A stretch of 64,000 nt of DNA from an uncultured Ruminococcus sp. (GCA_934476515.1 CAKSNZ010000005.1:58101-122100), one strand, 5' to 3'; positions 51,650-61,439 are shown, counted from the stretch's first letter. Numbers and translations: made by a program. The notes: generated by a model not told the origin, from the letters alone.

Positions 51650-53113
51650 TTGAGCATAAATTTTAACAATTATCACAGTGAAGGTCTTCACGAAGAATGT
51701 GGTGTATTTGGTATTTATGGCAACGATGCAATCAAGCCATCGTATGCTTGTTATAACGGACTTCTTGCACTTCAACACCGTGGACAGGAAAGTTGTGGTA
51801 TTGCTGTAAGTGATTGTGGTGTTATTGATTACCACAAAGATATGGGACTTGTTACCGAAGTATTCAACAATAAAATATTAGACAAACTTGACGGACAGAT
51901 TGCACTTAGTCATGTCCGTTATTCAACTGCAGGCGGCTCTGTGCGTGAAAACTCACAGCCGCTTGTTATGCGTTATAAAAAAGGCACACTTGCAATTGCA
52001 CATAATGGTAACCTTACCAATGCTGCCGAAATTAAGCATACTCTTGAACACAGAGGTGCTATTTTCCAAACAACTATTGACTCTGAGGCTATTGCTTATG
52101 TTATTGCTCGTGAAAGACAAAAGGTTCATTCCGTTGAAGAAGCAGTAAGAAACACTATGAATACAATCAAAGGTGCTTATTGCTTGCTTGTTATGAGTCC
52201 TAGAAAGCTTATTGCTGCCAGAGACCCTAACGGATTTAGACCACTTTGTATTGGTAAAATCAACAATTCATATTGTTTTGCCAGTGAGTCTTGTGCCCTT
52301 GACGCAGTAGGTGCTGATTTTGTCAGAGATGTAGAACCGGGTGAAATCGTTATTGTTGATGAAGACGGTATCAGAAGTGATAAAACCCATTGTGGCAAGA
52401 AAAAGTCAATTTGTATATTTGAGTATATTTATTTTGCTCGTAGCGATAGTAATATTGACGGTATTTCTGTTTACGAATCAAGAAAAGAAGCCGGTAGAAT
52501 CCTTGCAAGATGTCATCCTGTAGAGGCTGACCTTGTTATTGGTGTTCCTGAGTCCGGTATTGACGCAGCAATCGGTTATAGTGAAGAATCAGGTATTCCT
52601 TATGAAAAGGGTATCGTTAAGAATAACTATATTGGTAGAACCTTTATTAAACCAACCCAGGGTGAAAGAATGAAGAGTGTTAAGATTAAACTTAACCCGC
52701 TAAGTTCTATTAAGGGTAAGAGAGTTGTTGTAATTGATGACTCAGTTGTTAGAGGTACTACTGTTGATAGAATTGTTACCATGCTTAGAGAAGCAGGTGC
52801 AAGTGAAGTACATATGAGAATTTCTTCTCCACCTTTTATGTGGCCTTGTTATTATGGTACAGATATTCCTTCAAAAGGTGAGCTTATTGCTTGTAACCAT
52901 ACTATAGAAGAAATCAGACAAATTAGTGGTGCAGATTCCTTTGGATATTTGCCGGTTGAACATCTTAGAGAACTTACTTTCTCTGATGATGTATGTTACT
53001 GTGACGGTTGTTTCACAGGACAGTACCCAGCAGACATTACCCACAACCAGCTTGAGGGTAAAAAGCGTGGTGGTATGAATTTTAAAAATACAAAAATCAA
53101 GGAGAAAGTATAA
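51650..53113 (+). CDS. purF: Amidophosphoribosyltransferase
   Basis: This enzyme transfers glutamine ammonia to PRPP, the first purine step. I prefer the TTG at 51650 (GGTGA six to eight bases upstream); an in-frame ATG at 51638 has no clear ribosome-binding site. A short propeptide of about 15 residues ends before the nucleophile Cys in HEECGVFGIYG. RHVRYSTAGG-like (SHVRYSTAGG) and the PRPP loop VVVIDDSVVRGTT are present. The C-terminal CYCDGCFTGQYP, with an earlier Cys, fits the [4Fe-4S]-containing Bacillus type. Its stop overlaps purB. Confidence 0.94.
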   Translation: MSINFNNYHSEGLHEECGVFGIYGNDAIKPSYACYNGLLALQHRGQESCGIAVSDCGVIDYHKDMGLVTEVFNNKILDKLDGQIALSHVRYSTAGGSVRENSQPLVMRYKKGTLAIAHNGNLTNAAEIKHTLEHRGAIFQTTIDSEAIAYVIARERQKVHSVEEAVRNTMNTIKGAYCLLVMSPRKLIAARDPNGFRPLCIGKINNSYCFASESCALDAVGADFVRDVEPGEIVIVDEDGIRSDKTHCGKKKSICIFEYIYFARSDSNIDGISVYESRKEAGRILARCHPVEADLVIGVPESGIDAAIGYSEESGIPYEKGIVKNNYIGRTFIKPTQGERMKSVKIKLNPLSSIKGKRVVVIDDSVVRGTTVDRIVTMLREAGASEVHMRISSPPFMWPCYYGTDIPSKGELIACNHTIEEIRQISGADSFGYLPVEHLRELTFSDDVCYCDGCFTGQYPADITHNQLEGKKRGGMNFKNTKIKEKV

Positions 53114-54546
53114 TGAGTAAAGATTGTTACGAATCCCCATTGTCTTCAAGATATGCAAGTAAAGAAATGAAGTATATCTTCAGTCCGGATATGAAGTTCC
53201 GTACATGGAGAAAACTTTGGATTGCTCTTGCAGAAAGTGAAATGGAACTAGGACTTCCTATTACACAGGAACAGATTGATGAACTAAAGGCTAATGCCGA
53301 TAACATTAATTATGAAGTAGCAGAAGCTAGAGAAAAGCTTGTTCGTCACGATGTAATGAGCCATGTTTATGCTTATGGTCAGCAATGCCCAAAGGCTAAA
53401 GGTATCATTCACCTAGGTGCTACTTCTTGTTATGTTGGTGATAACACAGATGTTATCATTATGACAGAAGGTCTAAAGTTAGTTAGAAATAAGCTTGTTA
53501 CTGTTATTCGTGAACTTGCTAAGTTTGCCGATAAGTACAAGGATTTACCTACACTTGCTTTTACACATTTCCAACCTGCACAGCCTACAACAGTAGGTAA
53601 GAGAGCATCTCTATGGTTACAGGAATTATTAATGGATCTTGAAGATGTTGAATATCAGTTAAGTAAGGCAAAGTTACTAGGTTGTAAGGGTACAACAGGT
53701 ACACAGGCTAGTTTCCTTGAATTATTTGAAGGTGACCACGAAAAGTGTAAGGAACTTGACAGAAGAATTGCAAAGAAAATGGGCTATAGTGCTTGTTTTG
53801 CAGTGTCAGGTCAGACTTATTCAAGAAAGCTTGATACACAGGTTCTAAATGTTCTTTCCGGTATTGCTCAGAGTGCTGCTAAGTTCTCTAACGATATTAG
53901 ACTACTTCAACACCTAAAGGAAGTTGAAGAACCATTTGAAAAGAACCAAATCGGTTCTTCTGCTATGGCATACAAGAGAAACCCTATGCGTTCAGAAAGA
54001 ATCGGTTCTCTATCAAGATATGTTATGGTTGATGTACTTAACGGTGCATTTACCACTGCTACACAGTGGTTTGAAAGAACACTTGATGACTCTGCAAACA
54101 AGAGATTAAGCATTCCTGAAGCATTCCTAGCTATTGACGGAATTCTTAACCTATATGCTAATGTTACAGATGGTCTTGTTGTTTATCCAAAGGTTATTGA
54201 ACAGCGTCTAAGAAAAGAACTACCATTTATGGCTACAGAAAATATTATGATGGATGCCGTAAAGCGTGGTGGTGACAGACAGGAACTTCACGAAAAAATC
54301 AGACAACACTCTATGGCTGCTTCCAGAGTAGTCAAAGAAGAGGGTGGTGAAAATGATCTTCTTGAAAGAATTGCAAATGATAAGTCATTTGGTGTTACTC
54401 TTGAAGAACTAGAGGCTATTCTTCAGCCTTCAAAATATGTTGGTCGTGCTCCACAGCAGACAACAGACTTCTTAAACGAAGTTGTATATCCTGCTATTGC
54501 TCCTTACGAAAATATTGAGGACGAAAAGGCAGAAATCACAGTATAA
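53113..54546 (+). CDS. purB: Adenylosuccinate lyase
   Basis: This 477-residue fumarase-superfamily enzyme has HDVMSHVYAYGQQCP, THFQPAQPTTVGKRA and the signature GSSAMAYKRNPMRSERI. It cleaves SAICAR and adenylosuccinate. MSKDCYESPLSSRYAS places it with the longer type seen in Clostridia and eukaryotes. Confidence 0.95.
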   Translation: MSKDCYESPLSSRYASKEMKYIFSPDMKFRTWRKLWIALAESEMELGLPITQEQIDELKANADNINYEVAEAREKLVRHDVMSHVYAYGQQCPKAKGIIHLGATSCYVGDNTDVIIMTEGLKLVRNKLVTVIRELAKFADKYKDLPTLAFTHFQPAQPTTVGKRASLWLQELLMDLEDVEYQLSKAKLLGCKGTTGTQASFLELFEGDHEKCKELDRRIAKKMGYSACFAVSGQTYSRKLDTQVLNVLSGIAQSAAKFSNDIRLLQHLKEVEEPFEKNQIGSSAMAYKRNPMRSERIGSLSRYVMVDVLNGAFTTATQWFERTLDDSANKRLSIPEAFLAIDGILNLYANVTDGLVVYPKVIEQRLRKELPFMATENIMMDAVKRGGDRQELHEKIRQHSMAASRVVKEEGGENDLLERIANDKSFGVTLEELEAILQPSKYVGRAPQQTTDFLNEVVYPAIAPYENIEDEKAEITV

Positions 54547-54590
54547 ACAAATGATGCAAATTATTTGCATTTTGAAAGGATGTCAAACAA

Positions 54591-55871
54591 ATGGTTAAAG
54601 CTATAGTTGGTGCTAACTGGGGCGATGAAGGTAAGGGTAAAATTACTGATGTATTAGCTCAGAACTCTGATGTAGTAATTCGTTTTCAGGGTGGTGCTAA
54701 TGCAGGACATACTATCGTAAATGAATACGGTAAGTTTGCACTTCACCAGTTACCATCAGGTGTATTTAATGGCAATGTTACAAATATTATCGGTAATGGC
54801 GTTGCATTCTCAGTAGAGAATTTTGTAAAAGAAATGAAGGAATTAAAGGACAGAGGTGTTCCTGAACCAAAGATTTTAATTTCTGACAGAGCTCAAATCG
54901 TAATGCCTTATCATGTTGCATTTGACTGCTATGAAGAAGAAAGACTAGGCAAGAACTCTTTTGGTTCAACAAAGAGTGGTATTGCTCCTTTCTATTCAGA
55001 TAAGTATAGCAAAATTGGTTTCCAGATTAATGAACTTTATGATGATATTGATTATCTAAAGGAAAAGATTGCAAGAACTCTTGAAGTTAAGAATGCAACA
55101 CTTAAGAATCTATACAACAAACCTCCAATTTCAGTTGACGAAATTTTCAACAAGCTAATGGAATACAGAGATGCTCTTGCTCCATATGTTGCAGATACAT
55201 TTACTTTCTTGCATGATGCTTGTAAGGATGGCAAGAATATTCTATTAGAGGGTCAGCTAGGCTCACTAAAAGATACTGACTTTGGTATCTATCCAATGGT
55301 TACTTCCAGTAACACAATTGCAGGTTATGGTGCAGTTGGTGCAGGTGGTATTCCTCCTTACGAAATCAAGGATATTGTTACAGTTGTTAAAGCATATTCA
55401 AGTGCAGTTGGTGCAGGTGAATTTGTTTCTGAAATCTTCGGTGAAGAAGCTGACGAACTTCGTAGAAGAGGTGGCGATGGTGGCGAATTTGGTGCTACAA
55501 CAGGTCGTCCTCGTAGAATGGGTTGGTTAGATTTAGTTGCTACAAGATACGGTTGTCGTGTACAGGGTGCTACTCAGGTTGCATTTACTGTTCTTGATGT
55601 TCTTGGTTATCTTGATGAAATCCCTGTTTGTGTTGGATACGAACTAGACGGTGAAGAAATCGACTACTTCCCATCAACAACAAAGCTAAAGAGATGTAAG
55701 CCAATTCTTAAGAAACTTCCTGGTTGGAAGTGCGACATTAGTGGTATTAAGAATTATGAAGACCTACCTGAGAACTGCCGTAACTATATTGAATTTGCAG
55801 AAAAAGAAATCGGTGTGCCAATTACTATGGTTTCTAACGGTCCTGCAAGAGAAGATATTATTTACAGATAA
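54591..55871 (+). CDS. purA: Adenylosuccinate synthetase
   Basis: This 426-residue enzyme starts MVKAIVGANWGDEGKGKITD, with QGGANAGHT and GATTGRPRRMGWLD as the GTP/IMP-binding segments. It turns IMP and aspartate to adenylosuccinate, using GTP. It lies 44 bp after purB. Confidence 0.97.
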   Translation: MVKAIVGANWGDEGKGKITDVLAQNSDVVIRFQGGANAGHTIVNEYGKFALHQLPSGVFNGNVTNIIGNGVAFSVENFVKEMKELKDRGVPEPKILISDRAQIVMPYHVAFDCYEEERLGKNSFGSTKSGIAPFYSDKYSKIGFQINELYDDIDYLKEKIARTLEVKNATLKNLYNKPPISVDEIFNKLMEYRDALAPYVADTFTFLHDACKDGKNILLEGQLGSLKDTDFGIYPMVTSSNTIAGYGAVGAGGIPPYEIKDIVTVVKAYSSAVGAGEFVSEIFGEEADELRRRGGDGGEFGATTGRPRRMGWLDLVATRYGCRVQGATQVAFTVLDVLGYLDEIPVCVGYELDGEEIDYFPSTTKLKRCKPILKKLPGWKCDISGIKNYEDLPENCRNYIEFAEKEIGVPITMVSNGPAREDIIYR

Positions 55872-55885
55872 TTTTGAGGTGTGTA

Positions 55886-57430
55886 ATGGCGAAAGCAAAA
55901 GAAAAAGTTCTTGTTCTTGACTTTGGTGGTCAGTACAACCAGCTTATTGCAAGACGAGTTCGTGATCACCATGTATATGCTGAAATTAAGCAGTACACTA
56001 CAGATATAGAAGAAATTAAGGCCGAAAATTATAAGGGCATTATTTTTACAGGTGGACCAAACTCAGTTTATGATATGAGTTCACCACATTATTCAAAAGA
56101 AATCCTTGAACTTGGTATTCCGGTTCTTGGCATTTGTTATGGCTGTCAGCTAATCACATGGATGTGTGACGGTAAGGTTGAATCAGCTATTAATAGCGAA
56201 TATGGTAAAATTCAAATTGATATTTCAAAGCCTGATAGCAAACTATTTAAGGATGTTCCTAAGGAAAATATTGTTTGGATGAGTCACACTGACTATGTTA
56301 GTGAAATTCCAAAAGGTTTTGAAGTAACTGCATCATCAAAGGATTGCCCTTGTGCAGCTTTTGAAAATGTAGATAAGAACCTATACGCAGTACAGTTTCA
56401 TCCGGAAGTTACTCACTCAGAATATGGTAATGTAATTCTAAAGAACTTTCTTTATGATGTTTGCCATTGTTCAGGTGATTGGCAGATGGATAGCTTTATC
56501 GACAATACAGTTAACGCACTAAGAGAAAAGATTGGTGACAAAAAGGTTGTCCTAGGTCTTTCCGGTGGTGTTGACAGTTCTGTTGCAGCTGCACTTCTAA
56601 GTAAGGCAGTAGGTAAGCAATTAACTTGTGTATTTGTTGACCAAGGTTTAATGCGTAAAAACGAAGGTGACTTTGTAGAAGAAACTTTCACAAAGTTATT
56701 TGATATGAACTTTGTTCGTGTAAATTGTGGCCACGAATTTATCTCTAAGTTAAAGGGTGCAACAGACCCTGAAGACAAGAGAAAGATTATCGGTACAGAA
56801 TTCTATAAAGTATTCTGGGATAAAATCAGAGAAGAAGCTGATGGTGGTTTCTTTGCTCAAGGTACAATTTATCCTGACTGTATCGAAAGTGGTAAGGGTA
56901 ACGCAGATAAAATCAAAACTCACCACAATAAGGTTGCAATGCCTGAAGACATTAAGTTTGATGATGTTGTTGAACCACTTTGTGACCTGTTTAAGGATGA
57001 AGTTAGAGTTGTTGGCGAAAAGCTGGGTATCCCTAAGGAATTAGTTTGGAGACAACCATTCCCGGGTCCCGGTCTAGGTGTTAGAATTATTGGCGAAATC
57101 ACAGAAGAAAAGATTAAAATTCTTCAAGATGCCGATGCAGTTTTCAGAGATGAAATTGCAAAGAGTGGTATCGCTCAGGATTTGAGCCAGTTCTTCTGCG
57201 TACTACCGGATGTTAGAACAGTTGGTGTTATGGGTGACCATAGAACATATGACCACCTTGTAGCAATCCGTGCAGTTACTACCGATGACTTTATGACTGC
57301 CGACTTTGCAAGAATCCCTTATGATGTCCTTGCAAGAGTCTCTAACCGTATCGTTAATGAGTGCGAACATATCAATCGTGTAGTTTATGATATTACATCA
57401 AAACCCCCTGGAACAATCGAGTGGGAGTAA
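55886..57430 (+). CDS. guaA: GMP synthase (glutamine-hydrolysing)
   Basis: This is a 514-residue protein. The ATG at 55886 follows GAGGTG. N-terminal class I amidotransferase with nucleophile Cys in GICYGCQLI and QFHPEV; then the PP-loop GLSGGVDSSVAAALL and the dimerisation domain ending SKPPGTIEWE. It makes GMP from XMP. It is last in the purine operon, with a terminator next. Confidence 0.97.
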   Translation: MAKAKEKVLVLDFGGQYNQLIARRVRDHHVYAEIKQYTTDIEEIKAENYKGIIFTGGPNSVYDMSSPHYSKEILELGIPVLGICYGCQLITWMCDGKVESAINSEYGKIQIDISKPDSKLFKDVPKENIVWMSHTDYVSEIPKGFEVTASSKDCPCAAFENVDKNLYAVQFHPEVTHSEYGNVILKNFLYDVCHCSGDWQMDSFIDNTVNALREKIGDKKVVLGLSGGVDSSVAAALLSKAVGKQLTCVFVDQGLMRKNEGDFVEETFTKLFDMNFVRVNCGHEFISKLKGATDPEDKRKIIGTEFYKVFWDKIREEADGGFFAQGTIYPDCIESGKGNADKIKTHHNKVAMPEDIKFDDVVEPLCDLFKDEVRVVGEKLGIPKELVWRQPFPGPGLGVRIIGEITEEKIKILQDADAVFRDEIAKSGIAQDLSQFFCVLPDVRTVGVMGDHRTYDHLVAIRAVTTDDFMTADFARIPYDVLARVSNRIVNECEHINRVVYDITSKPPGTIEWE

Positions 57431-57437
57431 CGTATAA

Positions 57438-57482
57438 AAATGCCGAGAGCCTGTATTTATGCGGGTTTCCGGCATTTGTTTT
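57438..57482 (+). terminator. Rho-independent terminator of the purine operon
   Basis: AAATGCCG (57438-57445) and CGGCATTT (57470-57477) form the outer stem, with inner pairing, then TGTTTTATT. Confidence 0.85.
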
Positions 57483-57566
57483 ATTAAATGGCTCTAGTTT
57501 GACTCTTTTTGTGGGGAGAGTAATATAAAAAATGTGTGTTGAGAATTAGCATAGGAGGGAATAAAA

Positions 57567-58412
57567 ATGTTTAAGGTTGCAATATTACAAAAACGTGCCA
57601 TTCATGCACAAATAGATAAGAATATTGAAAGTATCATTATGGCAATGAAAGAAGCTTCGGAGAACCATGCAGATATTCTATTGCTGCCGGAATGCTTTAT
57701 TACAGGATATGATTTGCCTATGTTATATGAAAAAAGCATTGCAGACGATGATATAAGAATTGCAAAAATATGTGAGAATGCTAAAAAATATAAAATAGGC
57801 GTAGTGCTTACTGCATTTACAAAAGGTAATAATAAGCAACCGCAGAACTCAGCATTTGTTATCAGTAAATTAGGCGATATATTAATGAAATACTCTAAGG
57901 TTCATACTTGCGACTTTGCAGATGAAAGAAATGTTGAATCAGGGAAAGAGTTTAAGGTGTGCGATTTTGAAGGAATACAATTAGGTATTATGATTTGTTA
58001 TGACAGAGTGTACCCGGAAAGCGCAAGAATACTGATGCTAAAAGGTGCAGAAGTTATTCTTGTACCGAATGATTGCGGTTCTATGCAACCAAGAATCAGA
58101 GCGCTTTCTACAAGAGCATATGAAAATATGGTTGCAGTTGCTATGGCAAATCCGAATGGAGATAATGCTGGATGTTCCTGTGCATTTAGTCCCATTTGCT
58201 GGGATAGAAATGGGAAATGTGTTGATAACACAGTTTTGCTGGCTGACAATAAGGCAGAGGGAATTTTATATGCGGAGTTTGATATGGAAGCTATTAGAGA
58301 ATATAGGAATCGGGAAATGTTAGGAAACACATTTCGTAAGGTAGAAGCATACAGTCAGTTGTTAAGTAAAGAAATCAAGAAACCATTTATAAGGGATGGC
58401 CAGAATAGATAA
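57567..58412 (+). CDS. Carbon-nitrogen hydrolase (nitrilase superfamily)
   Basis: This 281-residue enzyme has the Glu-Lys-Cys triad: Glu in LLPECFITGYD, Lys in KYSKVHTCDFADE and Cys in GIMICYDRVYPES. The short form with no extra domains fits aliphatic amidase/N-carbamoyl amidase members. The substrate is unknown. Codon choice is slightly different from the upstream genes, and it opens the accessory end of the window. It has a good AGGAGG site and follows the purine terminator. Confidence 0.88.
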   Translation: MFKVAILQKRAIHAQIDKNIESIIMAMKEASENHADILLLPECFITGYDLPMLYEKSIADDDIRIAKICENAKKYKIGVVLTAFTKGNNKQPQNSAFVISKLGDILMKYSKVHTCDFADERNVESGKEFKVCDFEGIQLGIMICYDRVYPESARILMLKGAEVILVPNDCGSMQPRIRALSTRAYENMVAVAMANPNGDNAGCSCAFSPICWDRNGKCVDNTVLLADNKAEGILYAEFDMEAIREYRNREMLGNTFRKVEAYSQLLSKEIKKPFIRDGQNR

Positions 58413-58417
58413 ATCAG

Positions 58418-58723
58418 AAGTAACAAGAGGGAATATTTTATCAAGATTCAGATGTAGAGTGTCAATTGCTCTATGTAATGGGTGATATGGAGGCGGATAT
58501 CAGGACATATCATATTCATATTGTAAAATGGAACGGAACTGAGTGGAAGAATTATATTCATTTTAGAGATTATCTAAAAGCTAATGAGAATATGGCATTG
58601 CAGTATGAAAATTTTATCCCCTCACTTTTCATGCCGAAAATCGGGTGTTCTAACACCTTAAAAATTGAGAATTTACAAAATGTTCAAAATCCCGAGGGCT
58701 ATCCGCAAAAAGAAAACAGGTAA
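58418..58723 (+). pseudogene. Truncated GrpB-like (UPF0157) fragment
   Basis: About 45 residues (MEADIRTYHIHIVKWNGTEW to FRDYLKANENMALQYENF) resemble the C-terminal half of GrpB family proteins. The nucleotidyltransferase-like N-terminal half is missing. After about position 58615 the frame enters unrelated sequence. It is most likely a remnant left by a deletion or insertion at this junction. Confidence 0.55.
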
Positions 58724-58729
58724 AGGACT

Positions 58730-59067
58730 GTGAGATCCTCTGCCTGTTGCAGTATATATTTTCGAAACAGAAACAGAATCGTGCGATCTCGTTTCCGATT
58801 ATCTTACTTTGTTACGGTTCTAATTCAGGTGTCGGCTTGCACACTTCCATCATCAGCCGCGATGTAAATCGAAATACGTTTGTGAACGCTTGTAGCTCAT
58901 GCCGGTCATAATTTCTACATCCGTTTTTTAATTTGTTCGAACGGAACCTTTTGCTGTTCTGTGAGAGTGGCTCTGAGTTCCGTTTCAAGCCGCACAACGG
59001 TTACAAACGATCCGCCTTTGTCTGTGCCTTTTTGCTATACTCTGCACTGTTTTTTGAAAGAATGAGC
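58730..59067. other. Decayed, probably mobile-element-derived sequence
   Basis: G+C rises here compared with the preceding genome. On the minus strand, pieces such as FVTVVRLETELRATLTEQQ (near 58935-59010) end at a stop, and then short pieces in two frames (MTGMSYKRSQTYFDLH and MMEVCKPTPELEP, near 58805-58910) read like one broken gene. I do not recognise the parent family with confidence. It looks like the scar of an integrated element flanking the potassium module. Confidence 0.4.
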
Positions 59068-59068
59068 G

Positions 59069-59134
59069 TCTTAATGCAATCTTAATACAGAGCGCTGAAT
59101 CATTACACTGTTTTATTATGTTTCACGGTATACT
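59069..59134 (+). promoter_or_regulatory. OmpR-family direct repeats and -10 box before trkH
   Basis: Two TCTTAAT words at 59069-59075 and 59080-59086 have an 11-bp period, the layout of binding sites of KdpE/PhoB-type regulators. A -10-like TATACT (59129-59134) lies downstream without a good -35 box, as expected for an activator-dependent promoter. A KdpE-type regulator is encoded at 63468. Confidence 0.6.
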
Positions 59135-59167
59135 CTTTATAAACAAGAAGAAATAGGAGAAGTATAT

Positions 59168-60505
59168 ATGTCTAAAATTACACATAGAAAAAAGAGGCTG
59201 TCATCCTTTAAGCTGATCGTTTTAGGCTTTGCCAGTGTCATAGTGCTTGGAGCGCTGATATTGATGCTGCCGTTTTCATCGACTGCCGGAGTTGTTACGC
59301 CGTTTCATGAGGCGCTGTTCACATCGACCTCCGCCGTTTGCGTTACGGGGCTGGTCGTGCAGGATACAGGTAGCTATTGGTCCGCTTTCGGGCAGACGGT
59401 AATACTGCTGATGATCCAGATAGGCGGGCTCGGTGTTGTGACAGTTGCGGCATTTTTCGCTATGCTGTCCGGCAGAAAAATATCTCTGATGCAGCGCAGT
59501 ACCATGCAGGACGCCATCTCTGCCCCGAAGGTCGGCGGGATCGTCCGCCTGACCCGCTTTATTGTACGGGGAACTTTTTTGATCGAGCTTATCGGAATGA
59601 TCGTCATGCTGCCGACATTTTGCGGAAAATTCGGTATCAAGGGAATTTGGATGGCGGCATTTCATTCGATTTCCGCCTTTTGCAACGCCGGCTTTGACAT
59701 ACTCGGCACCGCAGAAAACAAATACCCGTCTCTTACGGGATACATCGGAGAGCCTACAATAAACATTGCAATTATGCTTTTAATTATTGTGGGTGGTATT
59801 GGATTTTTGACCTGGGACGATATTTACACAAACAAGTGGCATTTCAAAAAATACCGTATGCAAAGTAAAGTCATATTGGTAACAACGGCAATCCTCATTA
59901 TCGCTCCCGCAGTATTCTTTTTCTTCTGTGATTTTATGGGGCTGCCACTCGGCGAAAGGATTCTTGCGTCGCTTTTTCAGTCTGTCACACCGAGAACCGC
60001 CGGTTTCAATACCGCCGATCTTCCCACTATGACCGGTTCCTCTAAGGCAATTATGATTCTGCTGATGCTCGTCGGAGGATCGCCCGGCTCCACGGCAGGC
60101 GGTATGAAAACGACCACGTTTGCTGTTCTGATTTTGAGTGCATTCTCCGTCTGTCGCAAAAAGAATGATGCCGAAGTCTACGGCAGGCGCATTGATGGTT
60201 CGACAGTGAAAAACGCCGTAACCGTTGCCGTAATGTATTTCTTGCTGTTTTTTATCGGTGGCATTGTTATCAGCACGGCAGAGGGTCTGCCACTTAGCAC
60301 TTGTCTTTATGAAACGGCATCCGCTGTCGGAACGGTTGGGCTTACGCTCGGGATCACACCGCAGCTCGGCATTCTATCTCAGCTTATTTTAATCGTCTTA
60401 ATGTATCTCGGTAGAGTCGGCGGACTCACCCTGGTTTATGCGGCGATCTCAAATAAAAATCAGAGCGTCGCAAAGCTGCCGCTCGAAAAGATCACAGTTG
60501 GATAA
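59168..60505 (+). CDS. TrkH/KtrB family potassium transporter
   Basis: This 445-residue membrane protein has four M1-P-M2-type repeats. The pore loops include STSAVCVTGLVVQDTG, FCNAGFDILGT, PRTAGFNTADL and SAVGTVGLTLG, each with the filter glycine. The lengths fit KtrB. It forms the K+ (Na+-coupled) pore, gated by the RCK protein encoded next (15 bp gap). Codon use is markedly more G/C-rich than the genome's, indicating acquisition. Confidence 0.92.
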   Translation: MSKITHRKKRLSSFKLIVLGFASVIVLGALILMLPFSSTAGVVTPFHEALFTSTSAVCVTGLVVQDTGSYWSAFGQTVILLMIQIGGLGVVTVAAFFAMLSGRKISLMQRSTMQDAISAPKVGGIVRLTRFIVRGTFLIELIGMIVMLPTFCGKFGIKGIWMAAFHSISAFCNAGFDILGTAENKYPSLTGYIGEPTINIAIMLLIIVGGIGFLTWDDIYTNKWHFKKYRMQSKVILVTTAILIIAPAVFFFFCDFMGLPLGERILASLFQSVTPRTAGFNTADLPTMTGSSKAIMILLMLVGGSPGSTAGGMKTTTFAVLILSAFSVCRKKNDAEVYGRRIDGSTVKNAVTVAVMYFLLFFIGGIVISTAEGLPLSTCLYETASAVGTVGLTLGITPQLGILSQLILIVLMYLGRVGGLTLVYAAISNKNQSVAKLPLEKITVG

Positions 60506-60520
60506 AGGAGTTAATATATT

Positions 60521-61168
60521 ATGAAAAACATATTGTTAATAGGCCTCGGCAGATTCGGAAAGAATATCGCTTTGCAGCTTAACAAGTTAGGACACGAGGT
60601 GATGGCAGTAGACAACAACGAAGAAAGAGTCAATGAGATTCTGCCGATCGTTACCAATGCGCAGATCGGCGACAGCACAAACACGGAGTTTTTAAAGTCG
60701 CTCGGCATCAGAAACTTTGATGTGTGCATCGTCACCATCGGTGGAGATTTTCAAAACTCGCTGGAAACCACTTCTTTGCTGAAGGAGCTCGGTGCAAAAT
60801 TAGTTGTATCCCGCGCCGAGCGTGATGTGCAGGCAAAATTTCTTCTGCGCAACGGAGCGGACGAGGTCGTTTCCCCAGAAAAACAGGTAGCAAATTGGGC
60901 TGCTATTCGGTACACCGCCGACCACATTCGGGATTACATTGAGGTTGATGAGGCTCATGCCATTTTTGAGGTAGAGGTGCCGGAGGGATGGGTCGGCAAA
61001 TCCGTCGGGGAGCTGGATATCCGCAGAAAATACAGCATCAATATTATGGCGACTAAGGAGAACGGAAAAATCAATATGGCAGTTACGCCGGAAACCGTTC
61101 TTACGGACAAGATTACCCTTTTGGTTCTCGGTTCTTACAAAAAACTGCAAAAGTGTTTTCACATTTGA
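60521..61168 (+). CDS. TrkA/KtrA-type RCK regulator of potassium uptake
   Basis: This 215-residue protein has RCK_N with the NAD/ATP loop NILLIGLGRFGKNIALQL and acidic VDNNEERV, then RCK_C (VEVPEGWVGKSVGELDIRRKYSINIMA). A single RCK unit of this length is KtrA-like. It gates the TrkH/KtrB pore in the cytoplasm. It shares the high-G+C island. Confidence 0.93.
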   Translation: MKNILLIGLGRFGKNIALQLNKLGHEVMAVDNNEERVNEILPIVTNAQIGDSTNTEFLKSLGIRNFDVCIVTIGGDFQNSLETTSLLKELGAKLVVSRAERDVQAKFLLRNGADEVVSPEKQVANWAAIRYTADHIRDYIEVDEAHAIFEVEVPEGWVGKSVGELDIRRKYSINIMATKENGKINMAVTPETVLTDKITLLVLGSYKKLQKCFHI

Positions 61169-61183
61169 CAGAGGTGAACGGAA

Positions 61184-61439
61184 TTGGCTGAGTTATTGCT
61201 GATTGTCTGTCTGCTTGGCATATTTGCTTTCGGATTTTATCTTATGATCAGGCTGGATCGATTTCTTGAAGAAAACAGAAAGGCACTGTTAAGGGAAAAC
61301 GGAATCCTGCGAGCCTTCCGAAGTTCTGCTGTCACATGGGCTGTCCGACAGTGAGATATTAAGCGAGATCCACCGTTTTTGGGAAACGCACGGAAAGGTC
61401 GATATTATTCTTTCCGACAGCAAAGAGAATACATTTTAG
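61184..61439 (+). pseudogene. Small membrane protein with a frameshift
   Basis: A TTG start after GAGGTGA opens MAELLLIVCLLGIFAFGFYL, one TM helix and a cytoplasmic coil (RLDRFLEENRKALLREN), then stops at 61352-61354. The +1 frame continues sensibly from about 61305 to 61439 (EPSEVLLSHGLSDSEILSEI, then KVDIILSDSKENTF). The two parts read like one roughly 84-residue protein broken by a single-base shift, by mutation, sequencing error or programmed shift. It lies between trkA and the kinase gene and may be an accessory subunit. Confidence 0.6.

Noticed and set aside
58812-58997. 61-residue minus-strand open frame as a real gene
   Set aside because: Sequence pieces in two frames read as one broken gene; no ribosome-binding site and no recognisable domain.
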